Shown one piece after another: positions 8,518 through 16,745 of a stretch of 42,519 nt of DNA (position 1 is its first letter; every line of letters starts with the position of its first letter). Position numbers and translations under genes: made by a program. The stretch lies in NCBI GenBank assembly GCA_937900045.1, contig CALCEB010000049.1, positions 1 to 42,519 on the forward strand, given 5' to 3'. Under the pieces are notes generated by a model. The model worked only from the letters and a program-made list of their open reading frames with translations, was not told the origin of the DNA and made no database searches. The DNA is from an uncultured Acidobacteriota bacterium. Lineage in GTDB: Bacteria > Acidobacteriota > Terriglobia > UBA7540.

Positions 8518-8600
8518 CTCAGGTCGTGCTGTTTGACTTCCCGGATCCATACAGCAATCGCGTAATGATTTACATCGCTCCATATATCTTCTTCGGATGA

Positions 8601-10031
8601 TCATTGCGGTTTTACTGGCCCAGCTCCAGGGTAGCCCAAGCCCAGCCGACGCAGAAGCGTCTGGCGGACGTTCTCGGGCAGAATGACCTTCGGGACTGGA
8701 TTACCGCCGACTGGTTCTGCTGACGAAGCAGCTTCGCTGCTATCTCCGTCATGCCTGGGGATTGCCAAGAAAGCGGGCGTTTCGCTGCTACAGGCCCCAT
8801 TGGAGAGGACACAAGCCTGGCCCGTGATCTCCCCATAATCATTGATGTCGCCGGTGGATATCAGATACAAGGGGGAGCCAGGCGGAATGAGGGTGTTGAG
8901 GTCCGTCATGACGTCGTTTTGCCAGAGGAACGCACGGCAGTTACTGAAGCTTATATCAACGCACGACACGCCTACCACCTGGCCTTGGTCGTTAATGCCT
9001 GTGGCTTCGCTTATCGTGTCTCCCGGAAGCGTGCCGAGGTCTTGTATACCGCCCTCTTTGGTCCAAAGGAAAGCGTGGAAATTCGGGTTTTGGCCTTTGT
9101 CGTCGCCGGGCAGGTCGGAAAACCCGACGATTTGACCGTGGTTATTGATGCCCGTCGGAGTGTTCCACCCTGCGCCTCCTAGGTTGCCCAGGTCAGTCGG
9201 CGGTTCATTTTGCCAGAGCAAGGCGTGCTCGGCGCTCAGTTCACCAACAGCGTTCTGGCAGATACCCGAGATGCCAACCACCTGGCCTTTGTCATTGATC
9301 GCTGTGGCAGCTCCATCGGGGTCGCCGGGGAGCGGCTGGAGTTCCCGGATCTGGTCCTTTTCGGGCCCATAGATGACAGCCTCAAACTGGAGGACCTGGG
9401 GGGAAACGCAGGTTGGGTCATGAACGGTATTCTCCGCCCACCCGACCACTTGGCCCAGGTTATTGACGCCGGAGGCATAGCCGTTATTCCCCCCCAGCGT
9501 GGGGAGCGGGATCATCATGCCCGGGCTCTGACTCTTGACGCTAGCGCTACCGCTGTTATTTCCTTCCACCCCAGAAAGAGGCGTCATCAGGCCAAAATGC
9601 CACACGAACCCGAGACAGATATGGTGAGTGGGGGCGGTAGGGAAAAAGGCTGAGCAACTCCAATTCTCTCCCAATGGATCTATCGTGGAAGTTTCAGCTA
9701 TACCCGCGATCTCCCCCCGATCGTTCTTGACTGGCCAATCCACGGCGCTGTTCAGGCCTCCGAGGGTGCCGAGGTCGAGTTTCGCTCCGTATGCCCACAG
9801 GGTGGCGTGTCCCGCTGTGTTCCCTGACAGATTGGCAATACCCATCGCCCAGCCGAGGTCGTTTATGGTATTTCCTGCGCTCGACGTTCCGCCGAGCGTG
9901 CCGAGGTTAAATACGAAGTAATGGTGCCGCATGTTCTGTTCCTGCTGGTCTTGCCCGGCGAACCGAACCGGGATCGCCAGCGCCACAAATAAGGTTATTG
10001 CGGTCATGCATATCAATATCCTGGATTTCAT
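8601..10031 (-). CDS. HAF-repeat extracellular protein
   Basis: The 476-residue protein has a signal peptide (residues about 5-24) followed by about eight tandem HAF-type repeats. Each repeat combines a DLGTLGG segment with an INDxGQVVG or INNxGQIVG segment and an HAFLW or HATLW segment, spanning residues about 40-420. The HAF family (TIGR02913) is predicted to be extracellular, probably a beta-propeller, with no known activity. The C-terminal 55 residues after the last repeat are polar and resemble no sorting signal I recognise. The ATG at 10031 follows GGGAGG at ideal spacing. Downstream come a mobile repeat and a terminator hairpin; an AraC regulator lies upstream in the same orientation and could control it. 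The family call is firm, the function unknown. Confidence 0.85.
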   Translation of the reverse strand: MKSRILICMTAITLFVALAIPVRFAGQDQQEQNMRHHYFVFNLGTLGGTSSAGNTINDLGWAMGIANLSGNTAGHATLWAYGAKLDLGTLGGLNSAVDWPVKNDRGEIAGIAETSTIDPLGENWSCSAFFPTAPTHHICLGFVWHFGLMTPLSGVEGNNSGSASVKSQSPGMMIPLPTLGGNNGYASGVNNLGQVVGWAENTVHDPTCVSPQVLQFEAVIYGPEKDQIRELQPLPGDPDGAATAINDKGQVVGISGICQNAVGELSAEHALLWQNEPPTDLGNLGGAGWNTPTGINNHGQIVGFSDLPGDDKGQNPNFHAFLWTKEGGIQDLGTLPGDTISEATGINDQGQVVGVSCVDISFSNCRAFLWQNDVMTDLNTLIPPGSPLYLISTGDINDYGEITGQACVLSNGACSSETPAFLAIPRHDGDSSEAASSAEPVGGNPVPKVILPENVRQTLLRRLGLGYPGAGPVKPQ

Positions 10032-10544
10032 GTTGCCTCCCTTTTGGTTTGTTTCTTAAGCCGGGGGACTGTACTGCCGGTCTGAGCTTTTTCCATCCCT
10101 GCTGGTTAACGCGACGGTTCCGCTGAAAAAGGGCAAATTGATTCGACGGCAAGCGGTCCACCCGTCTCAATCCAGATAGATTCATTGGCCGAACAATGTT
10201 GGACGTTTGGCGATCACCTGGCTCCGCCACTCGCCTGAAACCCACGGATAGGGTCAGATGGCCTCCCGGCTGCTCCTTGAATGTTGATTGGACTGGGATC
10301 CATTCAGTTCTTGCTAATCCGTCTGACGATCTTGATTACACTTTCTTTCAAGCTGCTCTGATCTACTCCACGGAATCATATCGATCCACACTTTTGGCTG
10401 TCGAGCGGATTTGCACGGTTCAGAGCACGTTCTGCCGGAAAAGGAGTCAATCCTTCCGGTTGTCAATGGACCTAATCGTGAGTGGGTGAGTTTGATTAAA
10501 GATTCGTGCAGTGAAAGTGGAAAGGTCGGGGACTGGGCGGGGAT
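10032..10544. other. Long 5' intergenic region between HAF and AraC genes
   Basis: About 510 bases without a credible gene. It contains the second copy of the 16-base motif at 10194-10209 and otherwise no structure I can name. It should hold the HAF promoter. Confidence 0.55.
10194..10209. promoter_or_regulatory. Shared upstream motif, copy 2
   Basis: CAATGTTGGACGTTTG is identical to 8140-8155, and the similarity extends a few bases to the left (GGCCGAA here, GGCCGGAG there). It lies 163 bases upstream of the HAF gene start. Confidence 0.35.
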
Positions 10545-11423
10545 TTAGCGAGTCTGCTCGCGAAAGGCCTTTGGGGAAAGCCCAAGCTCGCGTCGCATAT
10601 GGAGGGCGAGATGACTCTGGTGAGCGAAACCAACTTCCAATGCAATCTGACTAGTCGGCATCTTCCCTTCACCTAGAAGCTCTTTGGCCCGTTCGACCCG
10701 GCGCCGAATGATGTATCTGTGCAGCGGCATGCCAACGGTTTCGCGGAAAGCCGTGTTGCAATGGGACAAACTCAGACCTGCGACCGCGGCGATATCAGCG
10801 AGGGATATACTTTGATTAAGATTTTCCTCAACGAATGAAATTATTCGTCTAAGCCTGTGGCCAGAAAGGGCGCCTCGGTATATTTTTACCGGCCGGGAAA
10901 AAGAGCTGTGGTGGGTCAAGAGATTGACTGCAAGAGATGTCCCAATGCCTTCAACGTACAGACGGCCACCCGGATAACCGGCGTCCATTTCCGCTTTTAG
11001 AGCCCAACCCAAGTGCTCGATCTGCGCATCGCGCATTTGGAAACGATTCTTGATCTCTAGCCGCCTGGAATCGAAACCACACTCTTCTGCGATGCTGGCG
11101 AGGAGTTCATGATGAAAGCTTAGAACGAGGGCCGCGTCTTCCCTATCGAATTCCCAACGGCTGGGTGTACCCGAGGGGATGATATCGATGTCGCCGTGAA
11201 CATTGGTGCCATAGTGCTCCCGGCCCATTCTACGGCAAACCATGTGCACGGACTTCCCAAAGTGGATAGAAATCCTTGTCTTCTCGAGCGCGGGAACCTC
11301 AAGGACGCCTGGAGGATCGGAGTCCATGCGTACCGAAAATCCGTCCCGAGCGCCCATGAGAAGCGGAGACAACGGAAGCGACATGGACTCTTGTAGCCTT
11401 GAATAGTTCGATCGAGAGTTCAT
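10545..11423 (-). CDS. AraC-family transcriptional regulator
   Basis: The 292-residue protein ends in an AraC/XylS double helix-turn-helix (about residues 190-290). The first helix-turn-helix covers SLADIAAVAGLSLSHCNTAF and the second SQIALEVGFAHQSHLALHMR, closing with the family signature LGLSPKAFREQTR. The N-terminal 180 residues form a divergent sensing domain with no motif I can match to a ligand. GGCGGG lies about 7 bases before the ATG at 11423. It is upstream of and parallel to the HAF-repeat gene, and both are enclosed by inverted copies of the same mobile repeat. Control of the HAF gene, perhaps through the shared 16-base motif, is a plausible inference. Confidence 0.88.
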   Translation of the reverse strand: MNSRSNYSRLQESMSLPLSPLLMGARDGFSVRMDSDPPGVLEVPALEKTRISIHFGKSVHMVCRRMGREHYGTNVHGDIDIIPSGTPSRWEFDREDAALVLSFHHELLASIAEECGFDSRRLEIKNRFQMRDAQIEHLGWALKAEMDAGYPGGRLYVEGIGTSLAVNLLTHHSSFSRPVKIYRGALSGHRLRRIISFVEENLNQSISLADIAAVAGLSLSHCNTAFRETVGMPLHRYIIRRRVERAKELLGEGKMPTSQIALEVGFAHQSHLALHMRRELGLSPKAFREQTR

Positions 11424-12022
11424 TTACACGCCCGCCTTTTGCAACATTAACACGGGAACTTCAAAAAACCCATTTCAATCGGTAACCTATAGTGACTCAG
11501 TTTGATGTTTCCTGGAATGGTTCGCCGCCGTCATCCCCGCGAAAGCGGGGATCCATGCCAGAGAAGAGTCTTTTTTCCGCACGAGTTCAGAATGCCACTC
11601 CGGTTTGTGGACTGGATACCCGCTTTCGCGGGAATGACGGTAAAGGAACAAACTGATAAAGAATCGCCCAACTGTGCTACTACCGATCAATCAGGCCACT
11701 GGCACGGCTCCGTCAAGGTGGAAGTGGCACAACACCGTGAAAAAAGCTCGTGAAGATTAGCGGCAGGGGATGGCGGCTTCGGGGGGGTCTTCAAGTGGGA
11801 CATGGGGCGAGGGAACGAGAGACCGGACTCTATCCAAGTACAATGTGACGCCAAGTGTTTGGCCTCGCCGCGGGACTCCCATCGCCGGTCGCTGCCCGGG
11901 CCGTTTCTTATCTTGTCTTAAAGTTTTGCAGCACGTCCCCCAGCAGAGTGGCAGGGCATGCCGCGACTATCTGCCGTCACGGCCGCTTTGCGCCAGAACC
12001 GCTGGAACGAAGTGCGCCGGAG
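11424..12022. other. Gene-free region with mobile repeat
   Basis: It contains mobile-repeat copy B (11490-11684). The remaining 340 bases before the NtrC-type regulator show no recognisable gene, RNA or terminator. Confidence 0.55.
11490..11684. mobile_element. MITE-like element, inverted copy B
   Basis: This is a diverged reverse complement of the element at 8321-8517: TAGTGACTCAGTTTGA at the left (11490-11505), then the same paired CCCCGCGAAAGCGGGG and CCCGCTTTCGCGGG palindromes, and CTGATAAAGAATCG plus a degraded CTACTACC at the right. No target duplication is visible, so it is probably older than copy A. Confidence 0.75.
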
Positions 12023-13426
12023 CTACGACTGCGGGTCCAGATTATATTGGCGAATCTTGTACAGCAACGCTTTGTAGCTGATGTTCAAAAGGCGTGCGGC
12101 TTCCTTACGGTTCCACCTGGTGCGCGTCAGGGCTCGGGAGATGGCCTCATGCTCGGCCTCGTCCTTGATACTGCGGACGAGCAATTTCAGGTCTCCCGTC
12201 TCTTCGGACTTTGCCGCCGCCGCCCGCGCCGTCTCAGGCGGGGGGGCCGTTTCATCACGCTTTATTTCAATCTCGCTCAGTACTGCCGCCTCATCACCCA
12301 GAATGAGGTAGCGCTTGACGAAGTTTTCCAGTTCGCGCAAATTGCCGGGCCAGCGGTAACGCATGCTCGTCTCGATAAGCGTGGGAGAAATAGGAAGCGG
12401 GTTGCGGCCGTAACGCGTGGCGAAGAGCGCCATGAAATGGCGGAGCAGCAGCGGGATCTCCTCCCGCCGGTCACGAAGAGGAGGCAGGTGGATGGTGAAT
12501 GCATTCAGGCGGTAATAAAGGTCCTCGCGGAGCTTACGATTGGCGAGAGCTTCCTGAATATTGATGTTGGTGGCGGCCAGGATGCGGACGTCGACCGTGA
12601 CCGTGGTGCGGCTGCCCAGCCTGGAGAACTGCTGGTCCTGCAGGACGTGCAGGAGCTTGGCTTGCAAGGCAGGCGGCATTTCGCCGATTTCGTCGAGCAG
12701 GATGGTCCCCTTGTCGCAAAGCTCAAACTTGCCGGGCTTTGACCGTGTGGCGCCGGTGAAAGCGCCGGGCTCATAGCCGAAAAGCTCGCTTTCCAGCAAC
12801 TCCTCCGGCAGGGCCGCGCAGTTCACTTTCGACAGCGGCCGGTTGGCTCGGGGCGAAAACTTGTGGATGAGCTTGGACACGACTTCCTTGCCGGTGCCGC
12901 TCTCTCCCAGCATCAAGACAGGCACATTCACATTTGCCACTTGGCGGACCTGGTCCCGCACTTTCTTCATGCTGGGGCTGACAGCGACAAAGTACTGGTC
13001 GTCACCCAGATCCTCAATATCCCCCCCTTGATCGCCGTTTCCGAAGGAGGTGGAGCGCGCTCCCAGGCAGTGGCTCAGGACGGCGTCGAGTTCAGCCTTC
13101 TGAAAGGGCTTGGTCAGGTAATCCTGCGCGCCCAGGCGGATCGCTTGCACCACCTTGCGGGTGTCATTGACGCAGGAAAGCATGACCACGCTGACGTTCG
13201 GATGAATCTGCCGGACCCGCTCCAGGGTTTGCATGCCGTCCAAATCGGGCATCAGCAAATCCAGCAGCACCAGGTCAGGCCGTGGCTCTTTCTTCAGCTT
13301 TTCAAGTGCTTGCGCCCCGCCCTGTGCCGTCATCACTTCGTAGGCGTCAACCTCCAACACCGTTTGGAGGTAGCGAAGCATGCTGGGTTCATCGTCAACA
13401 ACAAGAATACGTGCGTTATTGCTCAT
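12023..13426 (-). CDS. NtrC-family sigma-54-dependent response regulator
   Basis: The product has about 467 residues and three domains. The receiver domain (1-120) has the acidic pair Asp11-Asp12, phospho-acceptor Asp56 and Lys106 (DYLTKPF). The AAA+ sigma-54 activator domain (about 145-380) has Walker A GESGTGKE at 174-181, the sigma-54-contacting GAFTGA loop at 221-226 and Walker B GTILLDEIGEM at 240-250. The last 45 residues form a Fis-type helix-turn-helix (RKEAARLLNISYKALLYKIRQY). All key residues are present, so it should activate sigma-54 promoters when phosphorylated. The ATG at 13426 (GGGAG 10 bases upstream) is preferred over a GTG at 13450. The histidine kinase gene lies 120 bases upstream on the same strand and is the likely partner. 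Targets are unknown. Confidence 0.93.
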   Translation of the reverse strand: MSNNARILVVDDEPSMLRYLQTVLEVDAYEVMTAQGGAQALEKLKKEPRPDLVLLDLLMPDLDGMQTLERVRQIHPNVSVVMLSCVNDTRKVVQAIRLGAQDYLTKPFQKAELDAVLSHCLGARSTSFGNGDQGGDIEDLGDDQYFVAVSPSMKKVRDQVRQVANVNVPVLMLGESGTGKEVVSKLIHKFSPRANRPLSKVNCAALPEELLESELFGYEPGAFTGATRSKPGKFELCDKGTILLDEIGEMPPALQAKLLHVLQDQQFSRLGSRTTVTVDVRILAATNINIQEALANRKLREDLYYRLNAFTIHLPPLRDRREEIPLLLRHFMALFATRYGRNPLPISPTLIETSMRYRWPGNLRELENFVKRYLILGDEAAVLSEIEIKRDETAPPPETARAAAAKSEETGDLKLLVRSIKDEAEHEAISRALTRTRWNRKEAARLLNISYKALLYKIRQYNLDPQS

Positions 13427-13546
13427 ACCTGTAAAACTCCCATGACACACCCCTCGGCCCCCGGGGTCAAACCCGTGTGGGGCGGTTGTGGCTACCGGAA
13501 GGAAATCAGTCTTTCCTGTCCGCCGGCGCCTGTAATCTGCATCCTC

Positions 13547-14434
13547 TCACTTGAAGGGGGGCCGCAAAGGCAGCAGGAAAGAAAATGCACACCCAGACCC
13601 GAGCTCACTTTCCACCCAGATTTTTCCTCCGTGCGCCGTGACCAGCCGCCGCGCGATCGCCAATCCCAGCCCCATCCCTCCAGGGGTTTCCGAAGGTTGG
13701 GGCAACTTCACGAAATCGTCAAAGATTTCCTGGTGGTACTCCGGCGCGATTCCAGAACCCGTATCGGAAACGCTGACGCGGACCGCATTGGGAGTAGAGA
13801 GCGGCTGCCGCCGCCTTTCCTCCAAGACCCCAGGCTCCTGGCGACCCCGGCGTTCCCAGGCATAGAGCTCCGCGTTGAGCCAGACGGTGCCACCCGAAGG
13901 CGTGAACTTCAAAGAGTTTTCCAAGAGGTTCGAGACCACATGCTGAACTTTGTCGTAATCAAACGGGAACCGCGGCAACTCTTTTTGGGCCGGAAGGTAA
14001 AGCGCCACTCCCTTCTTTTGGAAGGACGACAGCCAGTAGGAGTATAACTCCAAAAGGCAACCATTGAGGTCCCCCTCGGAAAACTTCAACGCCAGCTTTC
14101 CCGTTTCCAGGGCACTATAGCTCAGAAAATCTTCAATATATTGCTGCAGCCGGTTACAATTGAAACGCGCCTCCTCCAGGATGTTCCATTGCCGGTCACT
14201 CAGATCACCGGCCTTCCGGGTCAAGAGGAGCTCAATGTATCCCGAAATAATCGCCAGAGGAGTCTTTAACTGATGAGCAGCCGTCCCCAAGGCCACGGTA
14301 CGGCGGCGATTTTCCTCTTGAAGATGCTGATAAGCCTCCAACAATTCCATGTATCCAGAGGGCGTCTCATCGTTTTCCAGGGCCTCTTGACGGATTACGG
14401 TGGAAGGCTCTGTCTGACTCTCGCTGTTGTTCAT
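13547..14434 (-). CDS. Soluble sensor histidine kinase
   Basis: About 295 residues with no membrane segment, PAS or GAF domain, so sensing must come from the short N-terminal part or a partner. A predicted coiled coil (about 28-48) leads into a HisKA dimerisation domain with phospho-acceptor His54 (AAHQLKTPL). The HATPase domain has the N-box VVSNLLENSLKF (N169, N173), a DTGSGI G1 box and a GGMGLGLAIA G2 box. Between N-box and G1 lies an Arg/Glu-rich insertion of about 25 residues (around ERRGRQEPGVLEERRRQP), unusual for this position. The ATG at 14434 with CCAGG upstream is preferred over a TTG at 14488. It precedes the NtrC-type regulator gene and probably phosphorylates its product. Confidence 0.9.
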   Translation of the reverse strand: MNNSESQTEPSTVIRQEALENDETPSGYMELLEAYQHLQEENRRRTVALGTAAHQLKTPLAIISGYIELLLTRKAGDLSDRQWNILEEARFNCNRLQQYIEDFLSYSALETGKLALKFSEGDLNGCLLELYSYWLSSFQKKGVALYLPAQKELPRFPFDYDKVQHVVSNLLENSLKFTPSGGTVWLNAELYAWERRGRQEPGVLEERRRQPLSTPNAVRVSVSDTGSGIAPEYHQEIFDDFVKLPQPSETPGGMGLGLAIARRLVTAHGGKIWVESELGSGCAFSFLLPLRPPFK

Positions 14435-14866
14435 GATTAAAACCTGGCCGGACCCTTCACCGGCCAAACTCCCAAAGGGAATGGTCAATCGGCTTACCAG
14501 GCAATAGAAAATCTTCCTGGTATTAGCCGGAATGTCCGAGGGCCCGTGCTAGACGGCAAGGCCTTTATATCTCCCCGCTTGAACAGCCATCCCATCCAGT
14601 CCCCCTTCCATCTGACCACATCCGAACATCTAGATAACGACAGGTTTTCAAGAACCGAAAGCTACAGCGGTTATCATTAACTTAGTGGAAAATGTCTTCC
14701 CATTAGAAGAAAACTGTTGCACAGTACCTAGAATGAAGTTGCTTGAAAGCTTCATGAGCGGCTGGTGCGGATACGGGAAACCGCAAGAAATCATTATACT
14801 TAGAATCATCTCAAATAATGACCGCCGCAGTGGATTTGGCCTCTTGCTTGCAACAACTATCACATC
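14435..14866. other. AT-richer divergent promoter region
   Basis: The 430 bases between the histidine kinase (minus) and the PilZ gene (plus) are AT-richer than their surroundings. No gene is supported; short open frames here lack family resemblance and ribosome sites. Promoters for both flanking units are expected. Confidence 0.5.
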
Positions 14867-15271
14867 GTGGAAGCAGTGTCAAGGTATCCGATCCCCGTTA
14901 TGAATACAGAAGTCGGCCCAAGGAGCAAGAAACTGCGCGCCAGGAAACGGCTAAAAGAACGTCGCGCCGCAGCGCGAATTCCTCTAGCAGTGCCGGTGTT
15001 CGCTCGCGGTACCGATGACAAGGGAAAGGAGTTCCTCGAATTCACGACCACACTCAACGTCAGTTCCAGTGGCGTTCTTGTGGCCATGCGCCGATTCATG
15101 CCAATTTCTTCCAAAATCGTTCTGGAAATCCCCTCTGCCCCACTTCCCAAGCTCACCAAGCCTCCCACTTTTGTTCGCACGGTCGGGGCTCAAGTTGTCC
15201 GTGTGACGGCCTCCGAACCTTCGTATCTTCTGGCTCTTCAATTTACTCAACCCTTAGTCAATATCGGCTGA
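14867..15271 (+). CDS. PilZ-domain protein, possible c-di-GMP receptor
   Basis: A small protein of up to 134 residues consisting of one PilZ domain. Such domains bind cyclic di-GMP through an RxxxR motif and a D/NxSxxG motif. Counting from the ATG at 14900, arginines 21-26 (ERRAAARIPL) and NVSSSG (53-58) fit these positions, with Asn replacing the usual Asp. The beta-strand pattern continues through FVRTVGAQVVRV to LALQF near the C-terminus. The start is ambiguous: GTG at 14867, GTG at 14876 or ATG at 14900 (AAGG at longer-than-ideal spacing). The basic N-terminus (SKKLRARKRLKERR) may contribute to ligand or target binding. It is monocistronic, and its output is unknown. Confidence 0.78.
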   Translation: MEAVSRYPIPVMNTEVGPRSKKLRARKRLKERRAAARIPLAVPVFARGTDDKGKEFLEFTTTLNVSSSGVLVAMRRFMPISSKIVLEIPSAPLPKLTKPPTFVRTVGAQVVRVTASEPSYLLALQFTQPLVNIG

Positions 15272-15931
15272 AGTGGTTGCTGTAATTAATGTAATTTGGA
15301 TCACAACCAACACGTGCCACCTGACACCAGCCTAAGAAGCCTTGGGAACCGGTTTGGCAGTGAATGTACTTGTAAGCAGCGAATCCCCAAGAATCACTCT
15401 TCGACGTACATTATAAACGAGTAAGCCCGCGACAGTGTCTTATCGTACCACTCTCTCTTTAAGTACAAGTTAAGTTTTGCGGTAATCGAAGTGGTCCGGT
15501 GGGGCAAGCGGGGTAAGGTGGGATTGAACTCACCCCGCCCAGCAGTGGGTTTCACCCTTAAATCGCTCATAACACACGGGATAGTGCGTGGAGTTGTGTT
15601 GCACGTCCCAAGGACCACGCTTCCCAAGATCGCAGGCCATTGAAGAGACCGAAACGGTATCATCGGAAAACCAGCAAAACTTTATGGCCTTATCATGGCT
15701 CCCCCATCCTCCTAATGCTGCAACGAGATTGGGGGCATACCCTGGGCGAATTGGCATTCTACGGCGAGCTGGCGTACCGCGACCGCGCACCGGAGCCGGG
15801 GTCTCTTGCGCGGATATTCCGTCCGGACACTTCAGGGGGAACATCCCATAGCTCTACGGAGAATCAGCGAACTCGTTAGCCCAAGTCCGAGTTGCCGTCC
15901 AGGGTGGCCCCATGTTCCACGAGGGCGTAGT
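15272..15931. other. 660-base region without a supported gene
   Basis: Several short frames exist on both strands but none resembles a known protein or has a good ribosome site. No tRNA or obvious hairpin terminator was found. It may be decayed coding sequence or contain a small RNA. Confidence 0.45.
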
Positions 15932-16291
15932 TTAGGCAGTCGCCCCTTTATCAAAGCTAGCGATGGCCTTGGCCTCATCGTCATGCACGTCAAAAACGGT
16001 CAGGAGCTTTGTAATCTGAAGCAGGTCATGGACCTTCTTGGTCAGGTTAAGCAGTTTCAACTGGCCTCCCTGGTTGGATGTGGCAGTGAAGCCGCTCACC
16101 AGCTCGCCGATTCCGGAGCTGTCGATGTAGGTTACGTCGGCCAGGTTCAGTAAAATCTTCTTGTGACCCTTCGCCAGCAAGTCGCGGATCAGCTCGCGCA
16201 ACTGGCTGCAGCCTTCACCGAGTGTAATTCGTCCGTTCAGGTCGACCACTACCACTGAATCAACCTGGCGCGTTGTGGCCTTCATACTCAC
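15932..16291 (-). CDS. STAS-domain anti-sigma factor antagonist (SpoIIAA/RsbV-like)
   Basis: The 119-residue protein is a complete single STAS domain: VVVVDLNGRITLGEGCSQLRE, the strand KILLNLADVTYID, and the phosphorylation loop DSSGIGEL at 57-64, where one serine of the 58-59 pair is the expected kinase target. In partner switching the unphosphorylated antagonist binds the anti-sigma kinase and frees the sigma factor. The GTG at 16291 is the likely start: AAGGAGG ends 8 bases before it but 14 before the next ATG. That ribosome site overlaps the last codons of the RsbW-like gene, so the two are coupled. No sigma factor or PP2C phosphatase gene is nearby, so the controlled target lies elsewhere. 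Confidence 0.9.
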   Translation of the reverse strand: MSMKATTRQVDSVVVVDLNGRITLGEGCSQLRELIRDLLAKGHKKILLNLADVTYIDSSGIGELVSGFTATSNQGGQLKLLNLTKKVHDLLQITKLLTVFDVHDDEAKAIASFDKGATA

Positions 16292-16308
16292 AGTCCTATC
16301 CTCCTTGA
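16289..16308 (-). promoter_or_regulatory. Ribosome site embedded in the end of the RsbW-like gene
   Basis: AAGGAGG on the minus strand forms part of the last codons (CAA GGA GGA TAG) of the upstream kinase gene and serves the GTG at 16291. It decides the start codon of the STAS gene and couples the two translations. Confidence 0.7.
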
Positions 16309-16745
16309 TTAAGTTTGCTATTGGAGACGATTCGCTTGATTAGAGTGACCTCAGTGCCAATTCCAGGAAGCTTCTGGACGCGAAATTCGTCCATGAACGC
16401 CCGGATCAGAAAGATTCCCCGCCCCGAAATACGGAGCAGGTTCTCGGACTCAAGCGGGTCCGGCAGAGAACCGGGGTCAAAACCCTCGCCCTGATCGCGG
16501 ATGCGGATCTCAAGCCGGTCGGGAAAAAACTGCACCCGGAACCAAACGCGCTTGGCGGCATCGTACTTGTTTCCGTGGCATACGGCGTTGATCATGGACT
16601 CATGCACTGCCATTTCAACCTTGTGCTGGTCCTCATCATCTAAGCCCGCCGCCTCACAGACCTTGTGAGCGATTTCTTCGGCAATCTCAACACTCTTCAA
16701 GTCGCTCTCCAACGTCATTTCCACGATATTCGGGTCGGCAGTCAT
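16296..16745 (-). CDS. Anti-sigma factor serine kinase (RsbW/SpoIIAB-like)
   Basis: A GHKL-type ATPase of about 149 residues. The N-box HESMINAVCHGN is at 48-59 (Glu49, Asn53), the G1 box DQGEGFDP at 84-91 and the G2 region SGRGIFLI at 107-114, all in the order and spacing of RsbW/SpoIIAB kinases. The predicted role is to phosphorylate the STAS antagonist encoded 4 bases downstream and to sequester a partner, normally a sigma factor. The ATG at 16745 matches the family N-terminus; the frame stays open upstream to 16913, but that part is Arg/Trp-rich and family-unlike. The ribosome site is weak. Operon partnership with the STAS gene is clear; the final target is unknown. Confidence 0.88.
   Translation of the reverse strand: MTADPNIVEMTLESDLKSVEIAEEIAHKVCEAAGLDDEDQHKVEMAVHESMINAVCHGNKYDAAKRVWFRVQFFPDRLEIRIRDQGEGFDPGSLPDPLESENLLRISGRGIFLIRAFMDEFRVQKLPGIGTEVTLIKRIVSNSKLNQGG

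Larger units (their letters stand above)
8032..8600. other. Gene-free stretch holding a regulatory repeat, terminator and mobile repeat
   Basis: There is no credible gene here. From left to right it contains the shared 16-base motif at 8140-8155, a strong hairpin at 8277-8308 and the complete terminal-inverted-repeat element at 8321-8517. Confidence 0.7.

Noticed and set aside
12863..14047. Long plus-strand frame (394 codons) across the two-component genes
   Set aside because: It lies antisense to the histidine kinase and NtrC-type regulator, whose motifs are complete; the plus-strand translation shows no family pattern.
14685..14903. 72-codon plus-strand frame upstream of PilZ
   Set aside because: No ribosome site, atypical composition and overlap with the PilZ start.
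15480..15560. Possible tRNA-like segment (GGATTGAACTC)
   Set aside because: The T-loop consensus and acceptor/anticodon pairing cannot be formed.
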